Assembly (NCBI RefSeq): GCF_000143415.4
Contig: NW_003314361.1
Location: 318,653-382,652, forward strand
Reading direction: 5' to 3'
DNA: 64,000 bases
Origin: Selaginella moellendorffii
Lineage: Eukaryota > Streptophyta > Lycopodiopsida > Selaginellales > Selaginellaceae
The position numbers and the translations under genes are program-made. The notes beneath the pieces were generated by a model. It worked only from the letters and a program-made list of their open reading frames with translations. It was not told where the DNA came from and made no database searches. Shown here one piece after another: positions 1 through 10,536 of the stretch. The number at the start of each line of letters is the position of its first letter. Position 1 is the first letter of the stretch.

Positions 1-828
1 TCCAAGTTGCCGAACTCCACAAACTTGACCCCGGGCATGATTGGCTCGAACGGAGCCCGGTACTTGTCCTTGCTCGTCAGCGCCAGAGCTCCCAGAGTTC
101 TCCCGTGGAAGCTATTGGAGAAGGCCACGAAGTCCGTGGCGATGGGCTCTTCCACCAGAGGAGGAGATGCCTGCTTGTCACTCATATCTTTGGCTTTCAC
201 CCTCTGGTACTTTCTCGCAAACTTGATTGCGGCCTCGTTGGCCTCGGTGCCAGAGTTGGAGAAGAAGACGCGATCTGCAAAGCAGGATTGGACCAATCTC
301 TCTGCGAGTCTCACCTGGAACCACCATGAACAGAAGAAGTTTTCCATGCAAACACATCGAGAAGAGATTTCATACCTGAGGCAAGGAGTGATAAACATTG
401 CTGACATGCGCGAGCGTGGTAGCCTGCTCCAAGACGGCTTTCACCCACAGCGGATCGCCATGCCCCAGGGAATTCACAGCGATCCCGGCCGCCATGTCCA
501 AGTACTCCTTCCCATCGATGTCGTAGAGCTTGCATCCATGCCCCCTCACAAACGCCACTGGAACTCCATCATAAGTATGGACGAACAGCCTCGCCTCGGC
601 ATCGATCACGTCCTGGCTACACTCGAGCGGCACTCGCTGCTGCTGCTGCTCCGTGGCCGCATTTTGGCGCACATCCACCGCCAGCACTTTCTTGGGCAAT
701 CTAGGGGCTAGCTTACAGCGAGCTCCAAATCCCGCCCGCGAAAATGCCACACCCCGATGCTGCTGCTGCTGCTGCTGGTAGAAAGAGTCGATGTAGCAGC
801 CATTGAGGCCCCCCTGACTGCATGCCAT
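1..828 (-). CDS. argD: Acetylornithine aminotransferase, organellar, 5' part (gene runs off the left edge)
   Basis: This PLP-dependent enzyme of arginine biosynthesis transfers an amino group between glutamate and N-acetylglutamate semialdehyde, in the plastid or mitochondrion. Exon 1 runs 828-376. It begins with a Ser/Gln/Arg-rich stretch containing a CAG-type polyGln run, consistent with a transit peptide, followed by the family N-terminus ([17 protein letters not shown], then [20 protein letters not shown]). A 61-bp intron (375-315, GTATGA...TTCCAG) leads in phase 0 into exon 2, which carries the conserved [19 protein letters not shown] block and [15 protein letters not shown]. The window ends shortly after, before the PLP lysine, so the C-terminal half is not visible. 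The ATG at 828 is the first in frame. Other class-III transaminases are possible, but the N-terminal blocks fit the ArgD family best. Confidence 0.9.
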
Positions 829-1629
829 ACCTGGCGCCTCCCTGATGCCCCCAAGAATTGAAGAACCCTATAAACCCCACTGCCACTGTGCGCCATTTCC
901 CCCTAGTAAAAAAGCACAAAAACTTTTAGGGTTCTTCCCGCAATCTTTTTCTTTTCTTCCGGAGCAGGCTCTTGATATCTTCACTAAAATAGCGAGAATG
1001 AAAGCTAACCTCCAATTTGTATTGTGGTATGTGGGGAGCATATCTCCCAGAAATTCCACCAGTTCGATTGATCAAACGTGAAATTCCTTGAGGAACTGCG
1101 GTGCTTGGGCCATTTACATCCACCTGTGGATCAAACATCACCATGGAAGTGAGAGATTTCTATCAAATTCCTTTTGTACCCTTTCAAAGAGTGGGAAGTG
1201 TGGCCCAAATCGAGTCGAGACCGTGTCTCTTGCCCGGCGAATTGGTTGCACGGGAATGCCAGAATCTCTAGCCCTGGGGAATCGCGACTGCATTCGCAGC
1301 TATAGCTTGGAGCAAAGACACACAAGATCAAACGGACCTTCGTCCATGTATTTTACGTGGAGCTAGTTGAGCTCCTTGTACATGCTCGAAGAAGACGCCA
1401 TGCATGGATCAAATAAGAAATTGGAAATGGAAGGGAGAAAACAAAGAGGAGACACGCACGACATTGTGGCGACATTGACGATCAAAAGAACTTTGTCTCT
1501 GTATTTACTCATGGAAACCTTCTTGCCGTGCTTGTCCTGTGAATCGATCAAAAAAGAAGAAACAATGAGTTGGAATACCCTAACAACGATATCCCTGTGA
1601 ATATGCTTTTCCAATGAAAGGATAGCTAA
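829..1629. other. Intergenic, no gene seen
   Basis: This stretch lies upstream of the aminotransferase and before tRNA-Glu. Short open frames occur on both strands, but none has recognisable motifs or splice structure. Part of it must hold the aminotransferase promoter. Confidence 0.5.
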
Positions 1630-1701
1630 TCCGTTGTAGTCTAGTTGGTCATGATACTCGGCTCTCACCCGAGAGACCCGGGTTCAAGTCCCGGCAACGG
1701 A
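1630..1701 (+). tRNA. tRNA-Glu (anticodon CTC)
   Basis: The 72-nt sequence folds as a full cloverleaf. The acceptor arms TCCGTTG (1630-1636) and CAACGGA (1695-1701) pair. The anticodon stem CTCGG/CCGAG (1657-1661 and 1669-1673) encloses loop CTCTCAC with anticodon CTC at 1664-1666. The T-arm is CCGGG-TTCAAGT-CCCGG. It is a nuclear-type gene without an intron. Confidence 0.96.
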
Positions 1702-1781
1702 AGATTCTTGGAACTTTGATTTTAGAAAATCAGAACTTTTTATTTACAAACTTTTGATTTGTACGTTCTGGGGTTCCATCG

Positions 1782-2205
1782 CTAAGATCCTCCCTCCATT
1801 GCTGTGAAGATATCAGTTCTCGTGGCAATGCCTGGAAAATTGACGAGCTCAGCGAGATCGAGACGGGAAAACACATTACCAATGACTTGGTCCGAGTTGT
1901 TAACGATAGGATCTTGCTCTTGAGCATGGTGTTAGATTTAACTCCTCTTTCTTTTCTTTTTCTACTTTTTTTGTGAGAAAGAAACTCAGTTTTGTCAGCA
2001 GATAAGGTGATGGCAGGCGAGCTCATCACTTCCTGAATAGGCGTCTTGAGCTGGAAGGAATAGAAGAGATTAGAAGAGAACCTTGTCAAATCTATCGTGA
2101 TACATACCCCTCTAGAGCCTTTGGTTCTATCCTTCCTGGACAGAACACCGACGCAGTGAAAATCCTTGTCTACCACCAGGAGCCCGGAGATACCTCACTG
2201 AGCTG
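1782..2205 (-). pseudogene. CBS-domain protein fragment with a frame-breaking deletion
   Basis: Read on the minus strand, three segments look like a plant CBS-pair protein: ISGLLVVDKDFHCVGVLSRK (near 2191-2130), then LKTPIQEVMSSPAITLSADK after a good intron (GTATGT...TTCCAG), then MLKSKI, and in another frame PIVNNSDQVIG, a 50-bp intron (GTAATG...TTCCAG), IATRTDIFTAMEGGS and stop at 1782. CBS pairs bind adenosyl ligands and regulate enzymes or redox proteins. The expected HRI residues between MLKSKI and PIVNN are missing with a net frame loss, which looks like a deletion of about 10 bp. No valid intron joins the ADKT and MLKSKI segments, and no exons are seen upstream. I read it as a truncated, broken copy. 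Sequencing error or an unusual splice could also explain the break. Confidence 0.6.
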
Positions 2206-4267
2206 GTTTTTCACTGATTGGAGCCGGAAGTTTTGCATTTCATTTAAAGTCGTTCACAGGTAGTTTTCGAGACAGCTGTGTTCTTGATCTAGGATCGTGT
2301 TACCGCCGGCCTAAATGGGGTGAAGAAAATGAATGATATTTTCATGGATAATAGCATCGTTGGGGTCCATGTATGAGTATCAAATTTTTTCGGTATTTCT
2401 TACACTTTATATGATAGTTTCAAACTTGAAATTGTCACATAGGGGAAAATTTTAGATATGACCAAGCACTTACGGAAATAAAACACAATTAATAAATAAT
2501 ATTTGTAATCAAATTTTTTGTTTTCTAGCGTTAATCAGCAATATCTCGTCATGTGGATAACACACTAGACAATGTCTCAGCATTAATTACAGAGAGCCGG
2601 AAAATGGGTGTGTGGTAGTTTGATGCATGCATTATGAATAAGGTAGTAAAGAATTTACCCTTGAGCTGGATGATCAGCAAGGATTTTTTTTATATTAAAG
2701 CGTTCTTGTTCTACTTCAGCCAGTAAAAATTTTTGTTGTGGAGTATAAGAAGAATTGGGAACATTTATCAATAACATCACTACTATAGACATGAAGATAT
2801 TATATTTCTATACATGTGTACTTACTGGTTGACTTTTACTCAGGGAGGGATACCATGTTGCCGTTGTTCAAGCCTCATGCTTAAAAATAAAAATATCAAG
2901 CATTGGTGTATATATATGTATTCCTTTCTCTTCACTTCTTCACACTCCATTCCATTTCCTCTGCTCCACACCATGTTTCATCTCCACCAATATGCAATAT
3001 GGACGGGTTTAGGGAATATTTATAGCTTTCAGGAGTTCAATTTATTTATAATTAAGTACTCATTACTAGATTAAAGTTATAAGCATGACTATAAATAATA
3101 ATTATTTCAATCAACTTTATAAAACTTCAATGACAAATTATAGTTTTGAGCTTCTAACAAATTATGGTTTTGATGTTATTTCTACTGATAAAAAAAGAAA
3201 TTGATTTCTCAATTTAACATAACCTCCCATTTTTTGTAATGCAATAAATTTTTGTAATATATATGAAAAAGCTTCAATAAGATAATTTCTAGTAGCTTTA
3301 AGATTACGAGTTGTTCTTCTTGATATTACTAAAGAAACTTTCAGATTTGGAGAATATTCTCTGTACCTTATTCTCAATGGGCATTGATTTAACATATTAT
3401 TTGAAACATCACAATATTCATTAGTATTAATTATTGCTTGTTGACCATGTGTGTAACAGGATTCAATGCAGCACTTGAATAACACAAATATTTAATAAAA
3501 TATCAAAGAAAAAATATTAAAACAATTTTAAGTATCATAATTTATAAAACCTTAAAAACTTACAAAATATTTAAATAGGATAACATAAGCACTATTGCTA
3601 TGGGTTGGCGTGACTATTAAGGATAGATATATATGTTTCTAAATATTATTTATAATGAATTTTTAATACCTTACGTATGTCAAGATATTAGAAGTATTTA
3701 AAAATTATTAAATTAAAAATTAAAAATTATATTTTTATCAACTTAAAATTATATTTTATAAATGTAGAAGATTAATAACTTAATATTATGTAAGTATAAT
3801 AAAGTTTTGTACTTATTATATTGCAATTTAAGAATTTTATGGTAGTAATTGATTGCTTTTATAATCAAGAGTATAACCAAACACTGTCATACTTATATAT
3901 GAATACGAATTTGTATTTAAATGTTCAGAAAAATCATTTTATTTTCTAATTTATGATTATTCTTATATAACTATTACACATTTCTTTTATTTTCCCTCTG
4001 AAATATTCAAGAAAGAAGAGGAAAATTACAAAGAAATAAACAAAGTGTAATGAGATTGTTCCTCTTCTGAACTTGGTATTTGATTAGATTAGCTTTATTT
4101 TTAGAATTATTATTACTATTGTAGTTTATAATTTTCTAACCAAGCATATAAGAGTGAATGTACCTGAATATACCTAGATATGCTTGAATATTATAGTATA
4201 TTCTATCATCTATTATAGTGAATATATCTTAAATATATAAATCCATAGGTATTTATAAATATAATAG
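2206..4267. other. AT-rich intergenic block
   Basis: This is strongly AT-rich with many short A/T runs and no convincing exon. A 107-codon minus-strand frame at 3162-3485 has no recognised motif. The GC content changes abruptly near 4268, where the decayed PPR gene is cut off, so the block may be repeat DNA that inserted into or replaced that gene's 3' end. Confidence 0.5.
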
Positions 4268-5807
4268 GTGCAAGCGGCGAGAACAATCGCGAACGAGACT
4301 TCGTCCTTTGCTCCTTCCAAGTTCATCTCGTGAAAGAACGTGGTGGCAAGCTTTGCATGGCCGTTGTGGGCGAGTGCTGCGAGCAAAGAGTTACAGGCTT
4401 TCTCGACGTGCTCGAGGGAGAATCCATTGAAACGTTACACTTGGTCATGTTTATAAACATCTTTCTGGCTTCCTCAAGATACCCATTCTGGGCATATACG
4501 CTCACCATATTCCAGCCTCTCGGATATGGGCGTTTGTGACGTATCCATTGAGCACGGTGTTCCACGATCGAGAACTCTGGTGTGGGATGAGATCGAGCAA
4601 AGACAGAGTTCGATCCATGCGGTCGCTGCTCGAGTATCCCGCGATCATGGTGTTCCACGAGACGGTGTCGTGCTTTGGCATCGAGCAAAACACCTCTTCG
4701 GCGAGATCGATCTGGTTGGAGCTCGAGTAATTGACGAGCATGGAGTTCCAGGTGACAAAGCTGTGCTGCGGCATTCTCGCGAATCTCTCTCGCGCTTCCT
4801 TCGTGTGGCCTCTCTGAGCTTGTCCCGTGAGTAGCGTCGTCCAGGACACAACGTTTCGCAGCGCCATTCCATCGAAGATCCTCTCGGCCTGGACGAGGTC
4901 TCCTGCTTCACAGAGAATTCGGATCATCGTGTTCCACGACTTGAGATCTCGCGCGGGCATCCTCCAAAACGTCTCGATAGCTTCTTCGAGACAGCCACAC
5001 TGGACGAACGCCGAGACCACCGCATTCCATGACACGATATCCCACTCGGGCATCCTCTCAAACGCTGTTCGAGCCATTTCCACTCGACCATTGTGTCCGA
5101 ATCCCGCCACCATCGCCGTCCACGAGAGAAGATTCGCAGCTGGAGCTCGAGAGAACATCCGCTCCCCCTCGACAATCTTTCCCTGCTCGGCTCGCGCGGA
5201 GAGAAGGTTGTTCCATGCCGCGAGATTCCACTGCGGCATGCGATGGAAGGCGATATCTCCATCGTCGAGCTCGCCATTCTGTGCCAGCGCAGAGATTAGA
5301 GCGCTCCACGACGTCGAATCTCTTCGCTCCATCGAGTGAAAAGCCCTGGCTGCCTCATGCGTGAAGCCGGAGTTTGCATAGCCCGTGATCATCGCGTTCC
5401 ACGAGATCACGTCCTTCTCGGGAATCTGCCGAAAAAGAAACTTTGAGAAGATCTCCTGAGCTCGATTTATGTTACCTGTGTTGGACATGGCCAGGAGCGC
5501 GTACCAGGAAAGCCGGTCCCGCTCCGGCATGGAATCAAACAGATGCTTTGCAAGGTGGTGATGCCCGAGCTGGGAGCGATTCAAACACACAGCGCGCATC
5601 TTTCAATCGCCCGCACTTGCTATACGCCCTCAGGATCTGGTTCCCCAGCAGCGTGTTGTCGCGAAATTCGCTGCGGCGAATGGATTCCCGGACCCTTTCT
5701 AGCTCCTCCACGTTCTTGGAGGTGGAGCAGGCCTGGAGGGCCTCTACAAAAGAATGGAAGGCATCGTGGCGAGGATCGCGCGACGAGAGCGAGATCCTCG
5801 ATCGCAT
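4268..5807 (-). pseudogene. PLS-class PPR gene, frameshifted and 3'-truncated
   Basis: The 5' frame starts at ATG 5807 and runs through CSTSKNVEELERVRES and AYSKCGRLKDARCVFESLP. Near 5550-5590 it continues only in another frame (LAKHLFDSMPERDRLSWYAL), implying a deletion. The central 4.5-5.55 kb holds a clean run of PPR motifs ending in SWNTMI- or SWNAVV-type signatures. Around 4500-4520 the frame breaks again before WNMVSVYAQNGYLEEARKMF, and a third shift precedes HVEKACNSLLAALAHNGHAK. The coding signal stops at the AT-rich boundary near 4268, so the C-terminal E region is missing. Intact PPR proteins of this class bind organelle RNA; this copy probably makes none. It lies 100 bp downstream of the next PPR gene in the same orientation. 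Confidence 0.8.
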
Positions 5808-5907
5808 CACTCGCCATGAATGCGGGCGAGCAGTGGAGAAGATCTATATCTAAAGTTCACACTCCCAGGCTATTCCAAAAGATCAAACTTTGTATGACGG
5901 TGTTCCC

Positions 5908-8703
5908 TCAAGATCTGTTCTCCAGCAGCGTGTTCTTTCTTCTTCCATCGTCTGGAAAGCTGGAAGCTGCGTAAGTGTTGGCCAAGAACACATAGGCTGC
6001 TCCCTCCCGGCCATCCAATCTCATCACGGCCTCAAACGCCACCCTTCCAATTCTCACATTCCTCCACTTCTGGCAGGCAGCCAAGAGCGCGAGCCAAATC
6101 GTCTTGTCGGCCTCCACAGGCATGCTTTCTATGGTTTCCAAGGCATCGTCCAGGCGGTTTGCTCGTCCCAAGAGATCCACCATGCAAGTGTAGTGATCCA
6201 GGCCCGGCGAGATTCCAAACTTTTTCATGAGCTCGAAGAACTCCCTCGCCTTGTCTACAAGGCCGGCATGGCTGAAAGCCGTGAGGATCAACAGGAAAGT
6301 TACGCCGCTGGGCCGGATTCTTTCTTCCACCATCTTCTCGAAGAGCTCCAGTACTCGAGCAGTATTGCCTTGCTTTGCAAATCCTGCCATGACTGTGTTC
6401 CACGCCACCGAGTTCCTCGTCTCCATAGCTTGGAAAACCTCCATTGCATCGACCATGCTTCCACACTTTCCGTAGAAATCGATCAAACAGGACGCGAGCT
6501 GCTGCTTGTGCTCCTCCAAGTGATCACCACCACGGATCTCCGCGTGGATCTCTTTCCCTGTCTTGAGAGCTCCCAGGATCCCGCAAGCTTTCAAAGCCGC
6601 CATGAAAGTCACTCCATCCGGAACGAAAGACCCGTTCTCCAGCATCCGCCGAAAGAGCTCGAGCGCCAGCTCCGCCTCTCCGGCCTGAGCATAGCCTGAT
6701 ATCATCGCGTTCCACGAAACCAAGTCACGGTTCTCCATCTTCTCAAAAACTCTCCTCGCGCTGGACAAGCTCCCGCACTTGGCATACATGTCCACCAGCG
6801 TGTTTGCCACCAAAATCTGGCACTCGCAGCCAAGCTCTGACATCTGAGTGTGGATTGCCACGCCCCTCTCCAGGCCAAGAGCTTGATCTCTCGCTGGAAA
6901 GTTTGCGCAGGCTTTCAAGGCAGCGATGAAAGTTGCTCCATCAGGTCTCAAGCCATCTTTCACTTGCATGAGGTCGAAGAGTTCCAATGCTCGCTCGCTG
7001 CTGCTGTTCTGTGCGTATCCCAGGATGAGAGCGTTCCACGAGACCAAGTCACGCCTTCTCATCCTCCAAAACACCCGGCTAGCGTCTTCCATGCTTCCAC
7101 ACTTGCAGTACATATCCACAAGGCTGTTCTGCACGAAAAGCTCCGAGCCACACCCCATCCTTTCTGCCTCGGCGTGGAGAGAAAATCCCTTCTCCATGGA
7201 CTCTAGCTTGACAACCTTGCCTTGAATCACCTGGCCCTGTTCTTTCGCCGAGAGCTCCGCACAGGCCTTTAGAGCAGCCACCACGGTTCTTGAATTTGGC
7301 TGGCACTGATCCAATCTCGTGAAGAACTGGAAAAGCTCGAGCGCAATTTCGCCATCTCCATTCTGAGCGTAGCCAAGGATGAGAGCTGTCCATGACACGA
7401 CGCTCCACCTCTTCTCTAGCCGGTTGAAGACCCGCTGCGCGTCGTCCATGGTTCCACACTTGGCGTAGAAGTCGACCAGAGTGTTGGCCACGAAAACATC
7501 CATCTCGTAGCCACCATTTGCAAGCTCCGAGTGAAGAGCCATGCCTCTCTCCAGAGACTTGAGCTTGAAAAGCCGTCCACCCTTCATCGAGCTCGAGGAA
7601 GCGAGACGCTGACCAGCTTCCTTGGCTGCACAGTCACAACAAGCCGTCAAGGCGGAGACAAAACTTCTCGCGTTTGGAGTGAATTTTTCTACCTCTTGCA
7701 TGCTCCGGAAGAACTCCAAGGCAAGGTCTCCTCGTCCACACAGCGCGCAAGCCATCACCATCGCGTTCCACAGCACCAGGTCGCGGCACTGCGCTCTCCA
7801 AAACGCCCGCTCCGCGTCTTGGATGCTCCCACACTTTGCGTAGAAATCCACCAGCGTGCTCGCCACGAAAATCTCTGCGTCATAGCCAGATCTCGCCAGC
7901 CGGGAGTGAAGAGCCATCCCCGTCTCCAAACTTTTCATCTTTGGTTCTTCCCTGGTGGCCATGTTGGTGCAAGCTTTCAAGGTGGCGACGTAAGTTCTCG
8001 CGTTTGGCTTGCAGCCACTGGAATCCATCCGAAGAAGGAGCTCCAGCGCGACCTCTCCTCGTCCAATCTGTGCGTATCCCATCATCAAGCTTGTCCAGGA
8101 GACGACGCTGCGGTGTTTCATCCTCTCAAACACCCGCCGAGCATCGTCCAAGCTCCCGGACTTGACGAAAGTATCGATGAGCGTGTTCGCGACGTAGATA
8201 TCCGACTCAAATCCCAGCTTCACGGCCAAAGCTTCCACGCTTCTGGCAATCTCCAAAGAATCGACCATCGTGGATTCTCCATGTTTCTTCGAGCTCGATC
8301 TTCTAGAGTCTCTCTCGTGATCTTTCTCCTTGTCCGCGCAGTCCGCACAGCACTTGAGCACGGCCACGAGAGTCCGGGGATTTGGAACGAAGCCGAGATC
8401 TTGCATTGCCGAGAATACCTGGAGCCCGACCTCCCCCTTCCCAGCGTGCGCATACCCCGCGACGAGCGAATTCCACGAGACACTGTCCAGAGCTCCGGCG
8501 GCCAGCATTCCCTGGAAGAAGAAACGGCGGGCGTCTTCAATGCCGCCACACCTGGCGTAAGTGGAAACGATGGCGTTGGCCACGAAAACGTTGAGAGCAT
8601 TGCCTTGGTGCGCCGCAGTGGCGTGGATCTTCCTGGCGGACTGGAGGTCGCTGGCGCCGCCGCAAGCTTTGAGCGAGGCGATCGTGTCGGGAATGCTAAG
8701 CAT
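5908..8703 (-). CDS. PLS-class PPR protein, 931 aa
   Basis: An intronless ORF encodes a predicted organelle RNA-binding protein. After an N-terminal DTIASLKACGGASDLQSARK segment come repeated PLS units of roughly 110 residues, recognisable from VFVANTLVDFYAKCG, DLVSWNALILGYAQN and PNARTYVATLKACTN-type blocks. Toward the C-terminus are YTCMVDLLGRANRLDDALE and EADKTIWLALLAACQKWRNV, matching the E1 region. It ends soon afterwards without a DYW deaminase domain. The open frame extends upstream to 8775, but that codon is GTG; the first ATG is 8703 (MLSIPDTIASL). A TATAAAG lies about 55 bp upstream. It is the middle of three tandem PPR loci, 126 bp after the P-class PPR stop. Near-identical internal units suggest growth by internal duplication. 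The RNA target cannot be read from sequence. Confidence 0.93.
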   Translation of the reverse strand: MLSIPDTIASLKACGGASDLQSARKIHATAAHQGNALNVFVANAIVSTYARCGGIEDARRFFFQGMLAAGALDSVSWNSLVAGYAHAGKGEVGLQVFSAMQDLGFVPNPRTLVAVLKCCADCADKEKDHERDSRRSSSKKHGESTMVDSLEIARSVEALAVKLGFESDIYVANTLIDTFVKSGSLDDARRVFERMKHRSVVSWTSLMMGYAQIGRGEVALELLLRMDSSGCKPNARTYVATLKACTNMATREEPKMKSLETGMALHSRLARSGYDAEIFVASTLVDFYAKCGSIQDAERAFWRAQCRDLVLWNAMVMACALCGRGDLALEFFRSMQEVEKFTPNARSFVSALTACCDCAAKEAGQRLASSSSMKGGRLFKLKSLERGMALHSELANGGYEMDVFVANTLVDFYAKCGTMDDAQRVFNRLEKRWSVVSWTALILGYAQNGDGEIALELFQFFTRLDQCQPNSRTVVAALKACAELSAKEQGQVIQGKVVKLESMEKGFSLHAEAERMGCGSELFVQNSLVDMYCKCGSMEDASRVFWRMRRRDLVSWNALILGYAQNSSSERALELFDLMQVKDGLRPDGATFIAALKACANFPARDQALGLERGVAIHTQMSELGCECQILVANTLVDMYAKCGSLSSARRVFEKMENRDLVSWNAMISGYAQAGEAELALELFRRMLENGSFVPDGVTFMAALKACGILGALKTGKEIHAEIRGGDHLEEHKQQLASCLIDFYGKCGSMVDAMEVFQAMETRNSVAWNTVMAGFAKQGNTARVLELFEKMVEERIRPSGVTFLLILTAFSHAGLVDKAREFFELMKKFGISPGLDHYTCMVDLLGRANRLDDALETIESMPVEADKTIWLALLAACQKWRNVRIGRVAFEAVMRLDGREGAAYVFLANTYAASSFPDDGRRKNTLLENRS

Positions 8704-8756
8704 ACCTTCAAAAGCCCTACATTCTAGATACGACACGAAGAACCCTAACGGACCGT

Positions 8757-8767
8757 CTTTATAAAAA
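8757..8767 (-). promoter_or_regulatory. Possible TATA box of the 931-aa PPR gene
   Basis: On the minus strand TTTTTATAAAG lies about 55 bp upstream of ATG 8703, in the 126-bp gap after the P-class PPR stop. The spacing fits a plant core promoter, but no transcript start is known, and a pyrimidine-rich acceptor-like CCCCTTGCAG just upstream allows a spliced leader instead. Confidence 0.35.
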
Positions 8768-8829
8768 GGAAACACTGCAAGGGGAGAAAGGTGGCTATCA
8801 AGTGATAGTTACACAAACCCATAGGAAGA

Positions 8830-10536
8830 TCAAGCCTTCGCCTTGGCAAATTCTCGGGACTTAGCCAAAAGCGCGGTAGTCTCTTCGTTGTCCGCCACCT
8901 TTGATTTCATCATCCTGAACTCAAACTGCAATGGCGCCGGCCTCTCTGCCGCGATGTAAACCTCGAGCAGCTGATTGAACACCCGCGCGTCTCGCCACCC
9001 TTTGTACCTCGCGAACAAGGCCTCCGCCGCCTCCACGTCCTTGGCCTTCTTGTAAACCGGCAGCATCTTCTTGAGCGTCAAGTAGCTCGGCCTCGTCCTC
9101 GGGCAGCACACCTCGAGCGCTTCCTTGGTCTTTTCCATGGCCAGATCGCGCTCCTTGAGCGCAATGTGCCCGGCAATCAGCTCGTCGTAGCAGCCAAACG
9201 GGATCTTCCGCTCGCCCTCCTTGTTCTTGAGATGATTGACAAGCCCCACTGCTCGATCCATCCTCCCGTTCGTCACGTAGGCTCGGACCAGCGATGGATA
9301 GAAAGTCATGAGATCCGGCTTCTTCCACGACTCGACACGCTCCGTAAAGTGATAGACCGTTTCCATCTTCCCGACCTGTCCGAAAGCTTCCACTCCGGCT
9401 GCGAAGGCGTACGTTGGGATGTGGTCGTGGCTCTCGATCAAGGCCCAGGCCTTCTTCACGCCACTGAAATCGCCCATGTAAGCGTAGGCGAGCATGGCAT
9501 TGGTGGCGGCGTTGAGTCCATCCTTTTTCGTGTCGAGACTGCTCAAGGTGTCGTCCAGGATCGTCTCGGCCTCCTTCTTGTCGATCTCGATCCCCAGCCT
9601 GCGACTGTACTTTGCGAGCGTCCAGAAGGTGAGGTCGCTGGGCTTGATCCCCGCCTTTCTCATCCGGTTGTAAGCGTCCACAGCCTTTTCGTCCTCCTCC
9701 ATCCGGATGTACATGAGCATGAGCTGGTTATGAGCTTGGGCGGTGGTGGGAGTGAAGGAGTCGAGGATGAATTCCGCTTTGTTTGCTCGGTTCTTGTTGC
9801 AGTAGGCGGACATGATCCGCGTGTAGACCGCGGGAGTCTTGGCCTCGGGTGGCATGTCGTCGAAGATCCTCTTCACGACCTGGAGCTTGTTGGCTTTCTG
9901 TGCCGCTTTCATGGAGAGCTCGTAGATCTTGGACGAGACGGGGAGGGGCTTGTCAACGAGCACCCAGCGCATTATCTGGGAGAAGAAGAAGAAAAAATCG
10001 ATTTTTACGAGCAGTTCTTCAAGCCAAAGTCTTTGCGTACCTTGTAGACTTGGTCATGGCGTTGGCGGCCCCAGAGCTTCCGGAAGAGCTTGAAGAGCAT
10101 CTCTCTCGTGAACTTGGTCTTGGTCTGTTCCTGCCACTCCGCCACCACAGCCTTGGGCGACCGGTAAGGATTCGCGATGAGCGTGTTGCACAGCAAGTTG
10201 TAAGGCACGACCTCGGTCCTGTGGAGCCGGGTGGAATCCGGATCCAAATCCTCCTCCTCCTCCTCGGACGCGGCCTCGGCGGAGAACTTCCCCTCGGAGA
10301 ATGTACCCGACTTGGAGCTGGCGAGAGCGGTGGCGGCGCTGGAGGAGATGCCCCTGGCGCTGGCCGGGAGGAGAAGCACCATGATCTTGGACTCATTGTG
10401 ATGCGACGAGACCAAGAAGCTGCGGCACTGAGATCTGTGGAAGAAATGCAATGGGTCGATCCCAAAATCACGGTGGAGGAGACGCTTACCTCGTCGCGCC
10501 GCCCGCTTTGGACAGCGCCCTCAGCAAGTACCCCAT
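8830..10536 (-). CDS. P-class PPR protein, probably mitochondrial, 528 aa (3 exons)
   Basis: Exons are 10536-10490, 10434-10041 and 9975-8830; both introns (55 and 65 bp) have GT-AG ends and keep frame (441 + 1146 nt). The start MGYLLRALSKAGGATR joins exon 2 in phase 2. The first 80 residues are Arg/Ser/Ala-rich (ARGISSSAATALASSK), like a mitochondrial presequence, followed by an acidic run (ASEEEEEDLD). The rest is a series of degenerate 35-residue helical hairpins of P type, such as YTRIMSAYCNKNRANKAEFI and HNQLMLMYIRMEEDEKAVDA, without E or DYW tails. It ends EFAKAKA. The overall plan resembles the At1g80270 and At1g02150 group of plant PPRs, recalled from memory and not aligned. It is 5'-most in the tandem of PPR loci. 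Confidence 0.85.

Noticed and set aside
3162-3485. 107-codon minus-strand frame as a gene
   Set aside because: AT-rich composition, no motif, no splice partners.
7531-8727. 398-codon open frame on the plus strand
   Set aside because: It is the complement of the 931-aa PPR gene. Repeat-rich PPR genes often leave the opposite strand open; the translation has no motifs.
8704-8775. N-terminal extension of the 931-aa PPR to 8775
   Set aside because: The codon at 8775 is GTG and a TATA-like sequence lies inside the extension; the first ATG is 8703.
9166-10047. 293-codon plus-strand frame
   Set aside because: Antisense to the P-class PPR gene, which has a better-supported spliced structure.
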